Source of the DNA: Dunaliella salina
Lineage: Eukaryota > Chlorophyta > Chlorophyceae > Chlamydomonadales > Dunaliellaceae
Assembly: GCA_002284615.2 (NCBI GenBank)
Contig: MU069471.1
Coordinates: 306,467-344,985, forward strand
DNA: 38,519 nt
Direction of reading: 5' to 3'
Notes under the pieces: model-generated
What the model saw: the letters and a program-made list of their open reading frames with translations, nothing else
Database searches by the model: none
Told to the model about the DNA's origin: nothing
In this document: positions 28,881-38,519 of the stretch, in pieces
Position numbering within the stretch: the stretch's first letter is position 1
Layout of the letters: the number at the start of each line of letters is the position of its first letter
Program-made: the position numbers and the translations under genes

Positions 28881-30399
28881 TTTGGTATGAGGACTCCATC
28901 ACAGCACCAAAAATGACCAAATTTGGTTGGTGGTCGGAAATGAGTTTCAGTGGTGAAAAAAGGGTAAATTCCGCAGCTAGCTAAGGTTACTGGAGAAGAA
29001 GTTGGACCTCAGGCTTTAATGCAATAGAAACACGACATTTTGCTAAGCTTGAGAGTCCCAGGTAATGACAGCCTGAGGCCAGTGCTGTGGTATGCTGCAG
29101 CGCTTCCCCTTTAAAGAACGAATTGGGTCAACAAATGCAGGGAGGTCAACAAATGAGAGACACGTCTGGGAAATCAATGTGCATCTCGGAGTTTGGTTGC
29201 ACCTGAAGACAAAGAAGTAAGAAGTCGTCAGCTGTACTGCTTGGGGGTTAGTAAGAGCGTAGCTAGTCCCTCCAACACTGTCACTTGTGACATGTCACTG
29301 TCACAATGTGACCAGATGTCACTGTCACACTGTCACAATGTCACTGTCGCAATGTGACCAGAGGAATGATGAACAGCTTAAGGTGTCCTCACAACATTTG
29401 ACCTCCCGGCATGTTACCGAGAACTTTATTGCTATCTGTTTGTTTATTTCTTTGGGTATCACACAAACGTGACCACAGAGGCAGCATCTCTGACGCAGCA
29501 TTATGACATTCATGAATGGAAACCCATCTTGAATCGAAAAATCAACCTCAAATCAAGAGCAAATTTGCGCACCACGGAAGGAAGCTATGTACAGAAGGTT
29601 GTAAAAAAAAGGCATGTTCATGTGTCAAACTGGTTGCCAACGCTGCCATTCGCAGCAACCATGCTCATTCCAAGTTTTGAACAAGCTGGTACAGCGCGCT
29701 CCATCACCATTATTCTTTCACGCAACACATCCAACAAAGCTCACAGCAGGCATTCTGGGTGCTCTGCAAAAAGTTCATTTGCTAATCCTTATCAAAACTC
29801 TGCTCATTTTTGATGCCAATCACCATAGAGCAGTACATGCATTTCTTCCCTTACACACTCAGCAGACATTCAAGGTTCAATGGTACGAGCTGCATCCTGC
29901 GGCAGTAGCAAGAGGCATGCCCTTCAAGCCTTAGGCTTGAACACAGGCAGAAGCTGTCCCTTGTGGTAGTGTACTGTACAAATGAAACTAATGTCATTAA
30001 TCCCTGCCAGAGGCACTGCACCTGCATAACAAGATGTCAATCAAGTCATGCTTTGTAATTTCAGATACAAGGCAGCAGCCTGGCGGCCCCACAGCACGTT
30101 TGGTCTCTCTTTGTTCCCTTCCACAAACCATCTTTGGCACACATGGCTCATTTGTGCCTCTATTTTCAACCTCCATCTTTCGAACTCTGGGAGCAGACGA
30201 GGCTTGTCTGCGCTCATGAAGTCCGTGCCCTTGAAGAGTGGACATGGCTTGTCAGTGCCCACCGAGTCTGCGCCTCCATCTTTCAACCTTCTGATTGGAC
30301 ATGGCTTGCCCATTCCCGTGAAAAGGAGGAGCCTTTGTACTAGCTCAAAAGGGCTCCGACAGAGACACACTTGCCAAGGAAGCCTCCTTCCATGCCTTG
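28881..30399. other. no recognisable gene; TGTCAC tandem repeat
   Basis: A tandem array of TGTCACTGTCACAATGTGACCAGA variants occupies 29278-29362. Open frames at 29469-29934 and 30041-30479 show no domain signature. Sequence at 30145-30320 has loose internal repeats (ACATGGCTTG, CCTCCATCTTTC). Confidence 0.45.
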
Positions 30400-32027
30400 T
30401 CATTCTGCAGCCACAACAGACAACAGGTGAGCCAGCTGATTTCGCCAGAAAACTGACAAGTCAGACCACTTCACTTTGAGGGCTTTTGGCATGGAGATTC
30501 TCCTGAATTTTTCTCTCATGCAACCTCGCAGCTCTGACCGGGTGGTATTGCTGTCGCTGTTCTTGTTGGCAATGATATAATCTGCTCCATGGAATGCCAG
30601 GAATGGACCGACCTTTGTCAGCTCATAAAAGTGGTCCAAGGAGCCCTTGAAGAGGAGGCGAATCAGGTTGCACTCAGCAGCTGCCAGGTTGTTCAGCTTG
30701 ATTGTGTCAGCATTCTCTACCTGCAACCATGAAACCACACATTGGGGAAAATGACGAAATGCTGAGATGCAACTTCATTTCAGGCTGACTCAGTCAGCAG
30801 TGACTGCAGGTCTCTGAAGGGGTTTGAAACAAAACACAGCCCTGCATGTCTGATGGAGCAGCTGTGGAGTTGGGGACCCCTGCATCTTGCTGCACTGTCC
30901 AGTCATGGCACGAACATGATGTATGACAAGGGAATAACTGGAGTTGAGGAAGGCCTCAGCATGCTGCACTTTCAAGGCACAGCGCAAAAATAAAACACGG
31001 CAAGGAAGCAACTGGAATTGAGGGACGCCTCAGCATACTGCACTGTCGAGTCATGGCACAGATATAATGCATGACAAGGAAGTTACTGGAACCAAGGAAG
31101 GCCTCGGCGTGCTGCACCGTCGAGTCAAAGATAAGGAAGTAATGAGGCACTGTCAAAAGTCATGCTAATGGAAAAATCAGAGGTGGCCTTTGGGGGCCTT
31201 GGCAAGGGTGCGGAAGGGCTCAGGTAAATTGTCCGTCTTTTTGACAGGCATCTTACTCCTGTGTAAGATTGGCCAATTCTATACGAATATAAACACGGCT
31301 TGTATACGTTTCTAATATGTATGGCATATGTACGACCATACCTCAATCCATTTAGCAGTAGAAAATGAAAATTTCAATACATATGTGCCAAAACATAAAC
31401 AACATATACACGCATATACGTATCCGTAAACATCATATTTGAAAGCCTATACACAGAATTGGCCAACCCCATTCCTGTGGCTTCTTCAGGCTCCAGGAGT
31501 TAGCAGCCTGCAGTCAAACCAGCCGCTGACCTGCCTGAGCCCTTGCCTTCTTTCTGCTTCTAAAGCTTCGGAAACGGAGCGAGAAGGCTTCTGACTGGCT
31601 GTTGGTCGTTTTTATTGGTGGCTATTTTGACCCTGTGCCTTTTGAAACCTCAGCAATGGTGAAAGCAAGGGATGCAGGCAAGCAAGGGATGAGGCAAACC
31701 TCAGCCACAGTGAAAGCAATGTTGCAGACAAGCAAGGGAAAAGAAAGACTGCCTGGGCTGACCAGGTATGGTCGCGTGGGACCAGCCCATGCTGCATACT
31801 CCTCTTGAAAAGAACAGGACAGAACGGAGCAGTACAGAAAAGGACCCTGACTTCAGACGCACCTTTCTCAGGCCCGATTCAATTTTGTGGTATCTCACTT
31901 TGCGAATGGCTTCCAGCAAGTCCCGAATCTGTGGACAACACAGCAGATAGGGTACCAAATTGCTGCTGTGCCTTACAAGTAATGGATGTTTTACATAGCA
32001 ACGTCCCTGCTGCTGGTTTACATTCAT

Positions 32028-32121
<94 letters not shown>

Positions 32122-32122
32122 N

Positions 32123-32214
<92 letters not shown>

Positions 32215-35067
32215 TTTTTGGTACAGGGGACCATTTGCAGTTCCATCGATGTTGCAGCAGCTCGTCCAGGAAAAATCTGTGTGAAGTCAAACTTAACAGC
32301 CGGACAAAAATTGTAATGACTTACACACAAAGCACCACCCTGAAGCGATCCTCACACGTTCCGTCCTGGGGAAATCGCCCTACTTTGACCCTACTGAGCT
32401 TCCCCGCCCAAGCCAGGGATACCCACCTTATTGGGCATAGTTCAGGGTACCCTGATACCAGATTCTTCCCCAGTTTTGAGGTTGCAGCCGCTCGGCAAGC
32501 TGACTCCTCACGCAGCTCCGTGTTGAATCGATTCAAAAAATCTAGGCAGGAAGAATTGGGTGTCCTTGGACATTACCAATCTCAGAGTGGCAGGAATTTT
32601 TGTGTTGGATACGCCATCAGTCCTCTTGATGGATCTTCACAACTTCCTTATACAAATAACTTGTTGGGTTTTGCCTCACCAGACAAATGGCCCAGCAGCC
32701 CTGGGCGGCAAATGGCGACGAGGTTGCCATGCCATCCAGGGAGGAACAAGAACCTTTCTAACCAGAAATGCCATTCATCTCCAAGGGGCTTTCCGGGGAA
32801 AAGGGGATGCTTTGGTAGTGTGGCGCTCAAGCTAGAGGTGTTCACCTTGTAGAGCTGATTCCTTCCCTGACATATGACACTTCCCCAGTTTTGAGGTCGC
32901 AGCCGCTCAGCAAGCTCGCACCCTTTGCAGCTCCGTATTAAATAAATGGAACAAACCTAGGCAGGAAGAATGGGTGACCAGGGTGACCTGGGAAACCGCA
33001 CCCAGGGTATAATTTTTCATGTTGAATTGGCCATTGGTCCTCTCGAGGATCTTCACTGCTACCCTTAATCCTGCACTAAAAAGTCATCGAATTATGCCTC
33101 ACCCGACAAAGAATTCAGCACCCAAATGTGGTTGCCATGCCATCAAGAGAATATCAACCACCTCTACATCCTAACATGCCATTCATCTCCAATGGAATAC
33201 TAAGGGGGGAAAGGAGATGCTCTGGGCATGCAGCAATGGAAACAGGAAAAGGAGAGTCTGGGCAGGAGGCCCCAGCAAGCATAACTTTTGGACGTCAAGG
33301 GTCAATCCGATCAAGACACCCATATTCGGAATCCTAAGAGAGCTATCGATTGGTGTATACATGGGTCCGAACGGTGAAGGTCGGTAGGGGTGGGTGTCTG
33401 AGGGGGGGTTCGACTGTTTGGGACCCCCCCTCCAGAATTTATCTGGGACATTTCTACGAAGTTTTAAATATATCATCAGATTCCTGAGCTTGAGAACTGT
33501 CGATTGGCACCCTTTTCGTGCAAATTGGGTAAAAGGGTGGGTCTGTGTGAATGACTGGGAGCCAGTGCCATGCGCGCAAGGGTGTGGGTAGCGGGGGGTG
33601 TAAACGCCAAGGTGCAGCAAACCAATTCAAACTTCCAGGGTAGAGACAATGCAAGATGCATTATTGCATGGTGAAGTTAGTAGGGCTGTTTGTGCAGTTG
33701 CAAGCCAGTTGTGGGTGCCTGGAAGGGCAGGTATGCATGGGCGTCTCCTGCTCAGTTTTTGCCCCATAACTCTGCTTCAACTCAACCATTCATTGCGCTG
33801 AGTGTGCAGATGGATGCAGATTTAAAAAAGGAGCAGATTGGTACCCTTTTTGTCCGGATTGGAGCACTGGAAGGGGGGTTTGGGGGGTGGTGGGTGGGTC
33901 TGGGGGGTCCCACCCGAAATTTGGGCATGACGTCCACTACTTTTCTTTTTTCCCCCCCTGGTCTGGGTGCCCAAAAGCATAGCCATGTAATTCTCTAGAG
34001 CCCCGTCCCATCTGTACCTTGCTTTCTCCGAGCTGTGTCTATATTACGTCCAAGGTGCCCGAGGGGGTGAGATGGCAAGAAAGCTATTAAGGCAATCTTC
34101 CCTTGATGCATGCTGCCTGTTTAATTGGCAAGGCTGTTCCTTTTCTTTTTGCACATTTGACATGGTCCAGGTGCCTCCAGAAAGTAAGAAGTATGGTTGC
34201 ATCATCTGAGGACAGAAAAGCTGCATATAGCATGCACAACAATGAAAAGCCTAGAGGAGGAACCCTTACGCACTTTGCCAAAGCCCTCTGCTCCAAATGT
34301 ATCGGTGGGGTTCTCCCGGAACAGTGACTGAGCCACCTCAAGGTAATAGAAAGGCAGAGGCTGAAAGGATGTTGACGACCGCTTTTCCTCATCATAAACA
34401 CCTGCCAGCATACATGGCAGGCATGTCAATCATGCAGGTGTGGCATACATGGCAAATGTGATGGGTGGGACTTGCATGAAAGGCACGGAAAACTCTTGCG
34501 CCATGCATCCTCAGCAGATCCTTGTTCAGGTTTCGAAGCTGCACAAAACAGTTTTGCTTGCCACCCTCTTCATCCCACTGTGACTTACATATTACAGCTA
34601 TACACACCTTGCAAATGCTCAGCATTCATCCAGCCTGGAGGTTGAATCCTGCACTTCTTTCGATTGTGCAGCATGGTTGCCATCCACAATGGGACATCAG
34701 TGGGCATATTGGGCTGGAAGGGGCCGAAGTTGCCCTGATGAGTACAATGCAGATGTGCAGTTAGGGATTTCCAGGAGGGTCATGCTTCAGGAAGCTTGTG
34801 AGAGAAGAGCGCACAAACATTCGCACCCCTATGCAAGGAAGCGAGGCGCTCCCATCCAAGGAGAAGTTTGGAACAACCGTCACAAGCTCCTGCTGTGCAA
34901 AGAACTCCAGCTGCATGCATAATGAGGGGTTTGGTAGGGCAAGGGTAATGGGCAGTTCAGGACGGAGGGTAAGAATGGTGCCATTTCTCGCTGTCAAGGA
35001 CAGCTGGACAACAGATGGTGGGAATGCGACATGTTACATCACGCACCTCCTCCGGTGCAACGACCAT
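30400..35067 (-). CDS. PSF2: DNA replication complex GINS protein PSF2, six exons
   Basis: PSF2 is a subunit of GINS, which with MCM2-7 and CDC45 forms the CMG helicase in the nucleus. Exons (minus strand): 35067-35047 M-V-V-A-P-E-E; 34910-34827 L-E-F-F-A-Q-Q-E-L-V-T-V-V-P-N-F-S-L, the PSF2 N-terminal signature; 34734-34608 G-N-F-G-P-F, V-P-L-W-M-A and K-K-C-R-I-Q-P-P-G-W-M; 34401-34274 with F-Q-P-L-P-F-Y-Y-L-E-V-A; 31928-31863 I-R-D-L-L-E-A-I-R; and from 30720, I-K-L-N-N-L-A-A-A-E-C-N-L-I-R then H-F-Y-E-L-T. All junctions are GT-AG and in phase. An in-frame upstream ATG (35145) would add 26 residues. The last exon stays open to a stop at 30400-30402, giving about 248 residues against about 185-210 usual. 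A donor-like GTCGGT after E-L-T-K (30612) could instead end it there. Introns 4 and 5 are swollen by repeats. Confidence 0.88.
30895..31140. repeat. about 75-80-bp tandem repeat, three units (PSF2 intron 5)
   Basis: The units contain GACAAGGAAGTTACTGGAAC-type sequence, then GAGG.A.GCCTCAGC, then TGCTGCAC..TCGAGTCA. They diverge at about a fifth of positions and lie within the PSF2 intron that also holds the MITE. Confidence 0.85.
31269..31466. mobile_element. AT-rich MITE with TTGGCCAATTCT inverted ends
   Basis: The 198-bp element begins TTGGCCAATTCTATACG and ends TATACACAGAATTGGCCAA, so the terminal 12 bp are perfect inverted repeats. The interior is AT-rich with ATACGTAT-type palindromes and has no coding capacity. 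A partial, inverted copy is at 24273-24455. Both copies lie in introns. Confidence 0.75.
32031..32211. repeat. (CA)n microsatellite with gap, PSF2 intron 4
   Basis: About 180 bp of CA dinucleotides broken by one N (32122), ending about 100 bp upstream (in gene direction) of PSF2 exon 5. On the coding strand it is a GT tract close to the acceptor at 31929. Confidence 0.96.
32466..33222. repeat. diverged tandem duplication, about 410-bp units (PSF2 intron 4)
   Basis: The unit at 32466-32815 and the unit at 32878-33222 share CTTCCCCAGTTTTGAGGTYG then CAGCCGCTC, CTAGGCAGGAAGAAT, GTCCTCT.GA.GATCTTCAC, TGCCTCACC.GACAAA, GGTTGCCATGCCATC and ATGCCATTCATCTCCAA. The order is preserved with many substitutions and small gaps. 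Confidence 0.8.
33280..33960. repeat. G-rich repeated block in PSF2 intron 4
   Basis: Two blocks (33385-33435 and 33836-33925) each pair a GATTGG.ACCCTTTT-type sequence with GGGGGG-rich runs and GGGACCCCCC or GGGGTCCCACCC. They look like diverged copies of one element, but boundaries are unclear. Confidence 0.4.
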
Positions 35068-35780
35068 CTCCAGGCGCTGAGCATTACGTCCATAATAGCT
35101 GAAGAAGGAGCGCGAGGATTCGGGCCCACTACTCCCGCTCGCCATTCTCCTTACAACAACAGTCCTTTGCACGGACGTTTACATATCATTTAACAACATA
35201 ATAATTCATTCGGAATGCTTTGAAAAATTGTAGGAAGACAAATCATTTTTTCCCGGGCATACCCACCCACATACGGGTGAATAACATATTCAAGTAAAAA
35301 ATTTCACTCCTGATTATGCACGTATGTGCGAGTCTTAGAGCTCTCTCCTCATTTTTAATGTCGGAAGTATTTCGCTGCCTATGCAGCAGCTTTTTCAAGA
35401 ATGGAACCGGACATGAATATGGTATTTTTAACGAATGGAGAAATTCATGAATGTGGCATTTTATTCCATTCCTGGAAAGGTAAGACCTTCGTGTCCATGA
35501 ATGTCTTTTCATTTTGGAGCAGCGCGGAGACATTCACGTGACACGCACACATGTACAATTGCACGCACAGCAGCAACATGCACACCTTGTCAGCAATCTC
35601 ATTAGTATTAAAGCTGTGACACTCGATAACTTTCTCTTTGGCATTGGTTTTGACTGATGGCTTCACAATGTAACACATGGCTTCTCCTCAGGTGTTGATG
35701 GGACTTGTTAATCTGAGCATACCCTTAACCAATTTATTTAAGCAACTCTGACTGGACCACCAGCTTGTTTATGCAAAAGA
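35068..35780. other. PSF2 upstream region; no second gene seen
   Basis: This is the 5' flank of PSF2. An in-frame ATG at 35145 lies here. No promoter motif is distinctive, and no divergent gene is recognisable on the plus strand. Confidence 0.35.
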
Positions 35781-35864
35781 AAGAAAAAGAGAGGAAGACC
35801 TGTGCTTGCCATGCGGCCGTGTGCATTAAGTAAAGAGGAAGCCATTGACTCCCTCCGAAGAGGG

Positions 35865-36030
35865 CATATTTTTTTTCATTCCCACCTCTTCAACTTCCAC
35901 AAGCTTGTTACTGCTAGGAGTGCTATTGGAAACAACACTGCTTATGACAGCCAGATCAAGAGCCGGGTGCTTCTACTAACCCTTCAGTGCCCATTAGAAA
36001 ATTCTGATTCGTATTCTTGTGGTGGAGGTA
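35865..36030 (+). mobile_element. LINE C-terminal fragment, plus strand
   Basis: Plus strand H-K-L-V-T-A-R-S-A-I-G-N-N matches the LINE C-terminus (L-V-T-A-R-R-A at 8112). A frameshift then separates it from CCCTTCAGTGCCCATTAG, equivalent to S-N-P-P-D-P-H-stop. CTTGTGGTGGAGG of the 3'UTR follows before the sequence is cut. Confidence 0.6.
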
Positions 36031-36049
36031 ATTTGCAGCTTCCTCTCCT

Positions 36050-36235
36050 CTTTCAGGAAAGAAAAGAAAAGAAAGATCAGAGAACTACACAGGCAGAGGA
36101 ACTCTCCTTACATCGATTAAGGAAAAGGAGACACATTGGCTAAGAAAAAAAAAGAGCCGTGAGCCCCCTCCACCACAAGGTATGGAAAAGGGAAAGCTAA
36201 TGGGGATCTGGAGGATTACTAGAAGTACCTGTCTC
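36050..36235 (-). mobile_element. LINE 3' end, minus strand
   Basis: This is the full 3'UTR block with tail, seen on the plus strand as AAAGAAAAGAAAAG, GGCAGAGGAACTCTCC, GGAGACACATTGGC, GAGCCGTGAGCCCCCTCCAC and GGGATCTGGAGGATTACTAG. It directly adjoins the plus-strand fragment before it, so two LINE 3' ends meet tail to tail. Confidence 0.7.
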
Positions 36236-36237
36236 TC

Positions 36238-36335
36238 TCAGGAGTCAATGTGTCTTTCTTTTCCTTAGTTGATATTGGGAGTGCTTCTCTGCCTCCACAC
36301 TTTATTTTGTTTTCTTTCAGTTCTTGACTGCAGGC
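36238..36335 (+). mobile_element. LINE 3'UTR fragment, plus strand
   Basis: GAGTCAATGTGTCTTTCTTT then TCCTTAGTTGATATTGGGAG then TGCTTCTCTGCCT and a T-rich tail reproduce the sense-strand 3'UTR. With its neighbours it makes a run of three LINE 3' ends in alternating orientation. Confidence 0.6.
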
Positions 36336-37467
36336 TTTTTTTGTACTTGTGCCCTTGGCACCTCTGAACTGAGGCCCAATGACTTATCCTCTCCACCGAG
36401 ATTAGGAAAGAAAGGAATTATCAAAATGGAAACCTCACTCACTACCAGAAATCTCCTCCTTTTGTCCCTTGTACTTTAAAGGAGACGTTTGCATCCTCTG
36501 ACTTATCGGGAGCTCTGATAATTTCCCTTCCTTCACAGTTAATTTCGTCTTTTTGTTGTCAAATAAAGAAAACATTAAGTTTATCAAAACGAATTGGGTT
36601 GTCAGGCTGAGAAACTGACGCAGCCAAAACAGTCTCCTAGTTTGCCATGCTACATGGTGTTTAGATAAGATAAAAGTGTGTAGGGGCACTGCTACGGCGT
36701 ATAGCTCGCTGGCTGGGCAGGGCTGTAGGCAAAGCTGATGGATAAAGGCGTAATTTTACAGGAACCGGCGTGACTTTGTTTTGGTTGTGCCACTTGGGCA
36801 TACACCGAGTATAAAAGAAAGAAGGAACTTACGCTTGCCCTTAGGCCGCGTGCATTGAGGAAAGAGCCTTCCACTGACTCCCACTGACAGGACAAACCCC
36901 GAGAAGGTACCGAATTCCGCCCTGGCCAAACAAGACTCGATCCGGGGACAGAGCATATCTTTGATGTTTGCTGGATACTCATCTAGTGATGCTGCTGCTG
37001 GTGCTGCTGCCTCCTCCAAGGACTTGAAGGATGTAGCCTTGTATGTATGGGCATAACCTCAAGGCTGCTACAAGTTTACAGGCGATACACAAGCCAAAGA
37101 TAAAAGTATTTCAACGAATCCCGAGAGTTCTCCAAACACAGCCTCAGCTGTGTAAGCGCAAAGGTCAATCACAACTGCCAACCAACTCAACTAACTTGCA
37201 GCAGATCCTCGTTGCAGCACACTCTGTGGGTGTGACAGGGTATGCACAAGCAAAAAAAGGGGAGGGCAAGAAAAGGTCCACAGAAGGCAGGTCCTGCTGC
37301 TTGCAGTAAGGTAAGATTCACTAACAAGCAAGCAAAAGAACCACACCGAGGTTGTGTGTACAAAAGTGCTACTCAGAACTACTATTTTATCTTGAATGGT
37401 GGGAAGGTTGGAAAAATGACCTTGCACGCGAGGCACTTGGAAAAGCACACCCCATGCACACAAGCAG
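36336..37467. other. no confident gene
   Basis: A minus-strand frame from 37019 begins with an Ala-rich M-E-E-A-A-A-P-A-A-A-S and could be an N-terminal exon, but I found no continuation. GCGTGCATTGAGGAAAGAG (36849) resembles GTGTGCATTAAGTAAAGAG (35818) and is probably LINE-related. Confidence 0.35.
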
Positions 37468-37582
37468 CAAGATATTGCTGCAATACAACACTAAGACAGG
37501 GCCTGATCTATTTGCATTCGAGCCTCAGGAATTGTACTTTGAGGGTGCCCAGTCAAGCAGATGCACCATTGTTTCTTGGAAG
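37468..37582 (+). CDS. single exon resembling the start of an MSP/PapD-like domain
   Basis: Bounded by a CACAAGCAG acceptor and a TGGAAG/GTGATT donor. The in-phase reading contains D-L-F-A-F-E-P-Q-E-L-Y-F-E-G-A-Q-S-S-R-C-T-I-V. The pattern F-x-F-E-P-x-E-L-x-F followed four residues later by S-S-x-C-T-I resembles the first two strands of major sperm protein/VAP domains, which bind partner peptides or act structurally in cilia. No other exon of the domain was identified, so the call rests on about 25 residues. Confidence 0.35.
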
Positions 37583-38092
37583 GTGATTTCCAGAGCCGTG
37601 TGACTGGAAAATCCACCTGGCTGGGCACCATGGCTGATGAAGGCACCTCTTGTTCCACCCTGCAAGTATATAAGTCAAAGTGAGTGGCTTATATGCATGC
37701 CTGGACTGTATTATCATCAAAATCCCTTAGATCATCATGGACGTCACGATGCATGAAGCACGAATGCCAGAAAGGGTTCAACCTTATAAAAATATGGTCA
37801 GGAACGTTGTACACAAAAAGGGGTGCACTTGAGATGACTTTCGTGCAGGATTATGGGTCTCAGAAACACTTCGTGCATGACTGATGTAGCAGGCAAATTT
37901 TAGGACAAGTGCAGACAATCAGACTCAAATTCATTTGGATGACTTACTCCATGGCACTATTACACGCTAACAGCTCTTGATAAATGGATACAGCTGACAT
38001 GGACATTTTCAGATCAAACATTGTGCATTTAGCACCATCGTCCAAGCAGACAGACAAACATGGTACACACTGGGTGTTTGGGACGTGTTCAG

Positions 38093-38264
38093 AAGCTGCT
38101 CCTGCTCACGCTCTGGAGCTGCCGGCTCTTGCTCCATCTGCCTCTGCCAGACTGCTTGCTGCACAGAGGGTGTTGGTGGAGAGGGCTCCTGCCTTTGGAT
38201 CGCGTACAGGGGGAGACAATGGCTCGGCGCTGCAGCCCTGCACCACCTGTCTGGGACCACTGAC
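38093..38264 (+). CDS. candidate exon, Ala/Pro/Leu-rich (unrecognised)
   Basis: This GC-rich segment begins after a GACGTGTTCAG acceptor and ends before GTGAGC. One frame reads A-P-A-H-A-L-E-L-P-A-L-A-P-S-A-S-A-R-L-L, then R-V-L-V-E-R-A-P-A-F-G. It may belong to the same gene as the exon at 37468, about 500 bp away. Two other frames are open as well, so the frame is not proven. Confidence 0.3.
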
Positions 38265-38519
38265 GTGAGCTGCGTGCATCAAGGGGAATTGGTTGTCAGG
38301 GTTTCATGATTTGAAATTGTACAGCATCAATTTGTGTAGGCCCGATCAGTGCCCACCCTGAGCGCTCTAACCTCTATGTGCATTTAAGTGCTCATTCCAC
38401 ATTGGTCTAGCATTATTCTTTGGAGCTCTGGGCAAGGAGACTCCATTTATGCAGTATGACTCGCAAGGAAAAGCATTGTCGTGTGTGTCACGCTCCCTCG
38501 AGGGACGTCATGTCCAGTC

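Noticed and set aside
31980..32852. A 288-codon open frame rich in His-Thr
   Set aside because: It exists because a CA dinucleotide repeat has no stops. It overlaps the PSF2 intron on the other strand and spans an N.
34353..34625. Minus-strand frame with C-H-V-C-H-T-C, zinc-finger-like
   Set aside because: It lies in the PSF2 intron between two confirmed exons and is a chance pattern in TG-rich sequence.

Overview
The window reads as nuclear DNA of an intron-rich eukaryote, most likely a unicellular alga or similar protist. Short coding exons (about 65-330 nt) are separated by long introns (about 80-2,350 nt) with GT-AG ends, often GTGAGT/GTGAGG donors and pyrimidine-rich YAG acceptors. There are many dinucleotide microsatellites and a heavy transposon load. 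The LINE family here, with an RNase H domain and a C-terminal Cys/His block, is of a kind I associate with green algae. That is family knowledge and I could not check it; the species is not determined.

Layout. 0-1.4 kb: the 3' end of a MATE-family transporter gene (+), with a decayed tandem copy of one exon. 1.4-18 kb: almost entirely mobile DNA. It holds two copies, in opposite orientation, of a 1,196-bp DNA element with TCAGGCGCCACA termini and 7-bp target duplications; a 2.4-kb element with 25-bp terminal inverted repeats; a roughly 1-kb fold-back palindrome; and several 5'-truncated LINE copies. One LINE copy (13.07-17.87 kb) is interrupted by an element with CAACCGC subterminal repeats, which itself contains the second 1,196-bp element, a three-level nest.

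19-25.9 kb (+): a Cys- and Pro/Ala-rich partial gene, then an eight-exon gene predicted to encode a small type I membrane protein (signal peptide, Cys-rich ectodomain, one transmembrane helix, long cytoplasmic tail). I do not recognise its family. Its introns hold a solo fold-back arm, a TIR element, a MITE, exon-fragment duplications and a minisatellite with a roughly 296-bp higher-order period.

26.5-28.9 kb: LINE debris (-) including a reverse transcriptase fragment with a YADD motif, cut by an insertion made only of a (TTTTC)n tail with a roughly 20-bp target duplication. 30.4-35.1 kb (-): a six-exon gene for PSF2 of the GINS complex (DNA replication), the most secure gene call. Its large introns carry a second MITE, a (CA)n tract and tandem duplications. 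35.8-36.3 kb: three more LINE 3' ends. 37.4-38.3 kb (+): two exon-like segments, the first resembling the start of an MSP/PapD-like domain.

The three recognisable genes (MATE transporter, orphan receptor-like protein, PSF2) show no evident functional link, as is usual for eukaryotic neighbours. Most of what is notable is the nested history of the repeats and the unassigned membrane protein.
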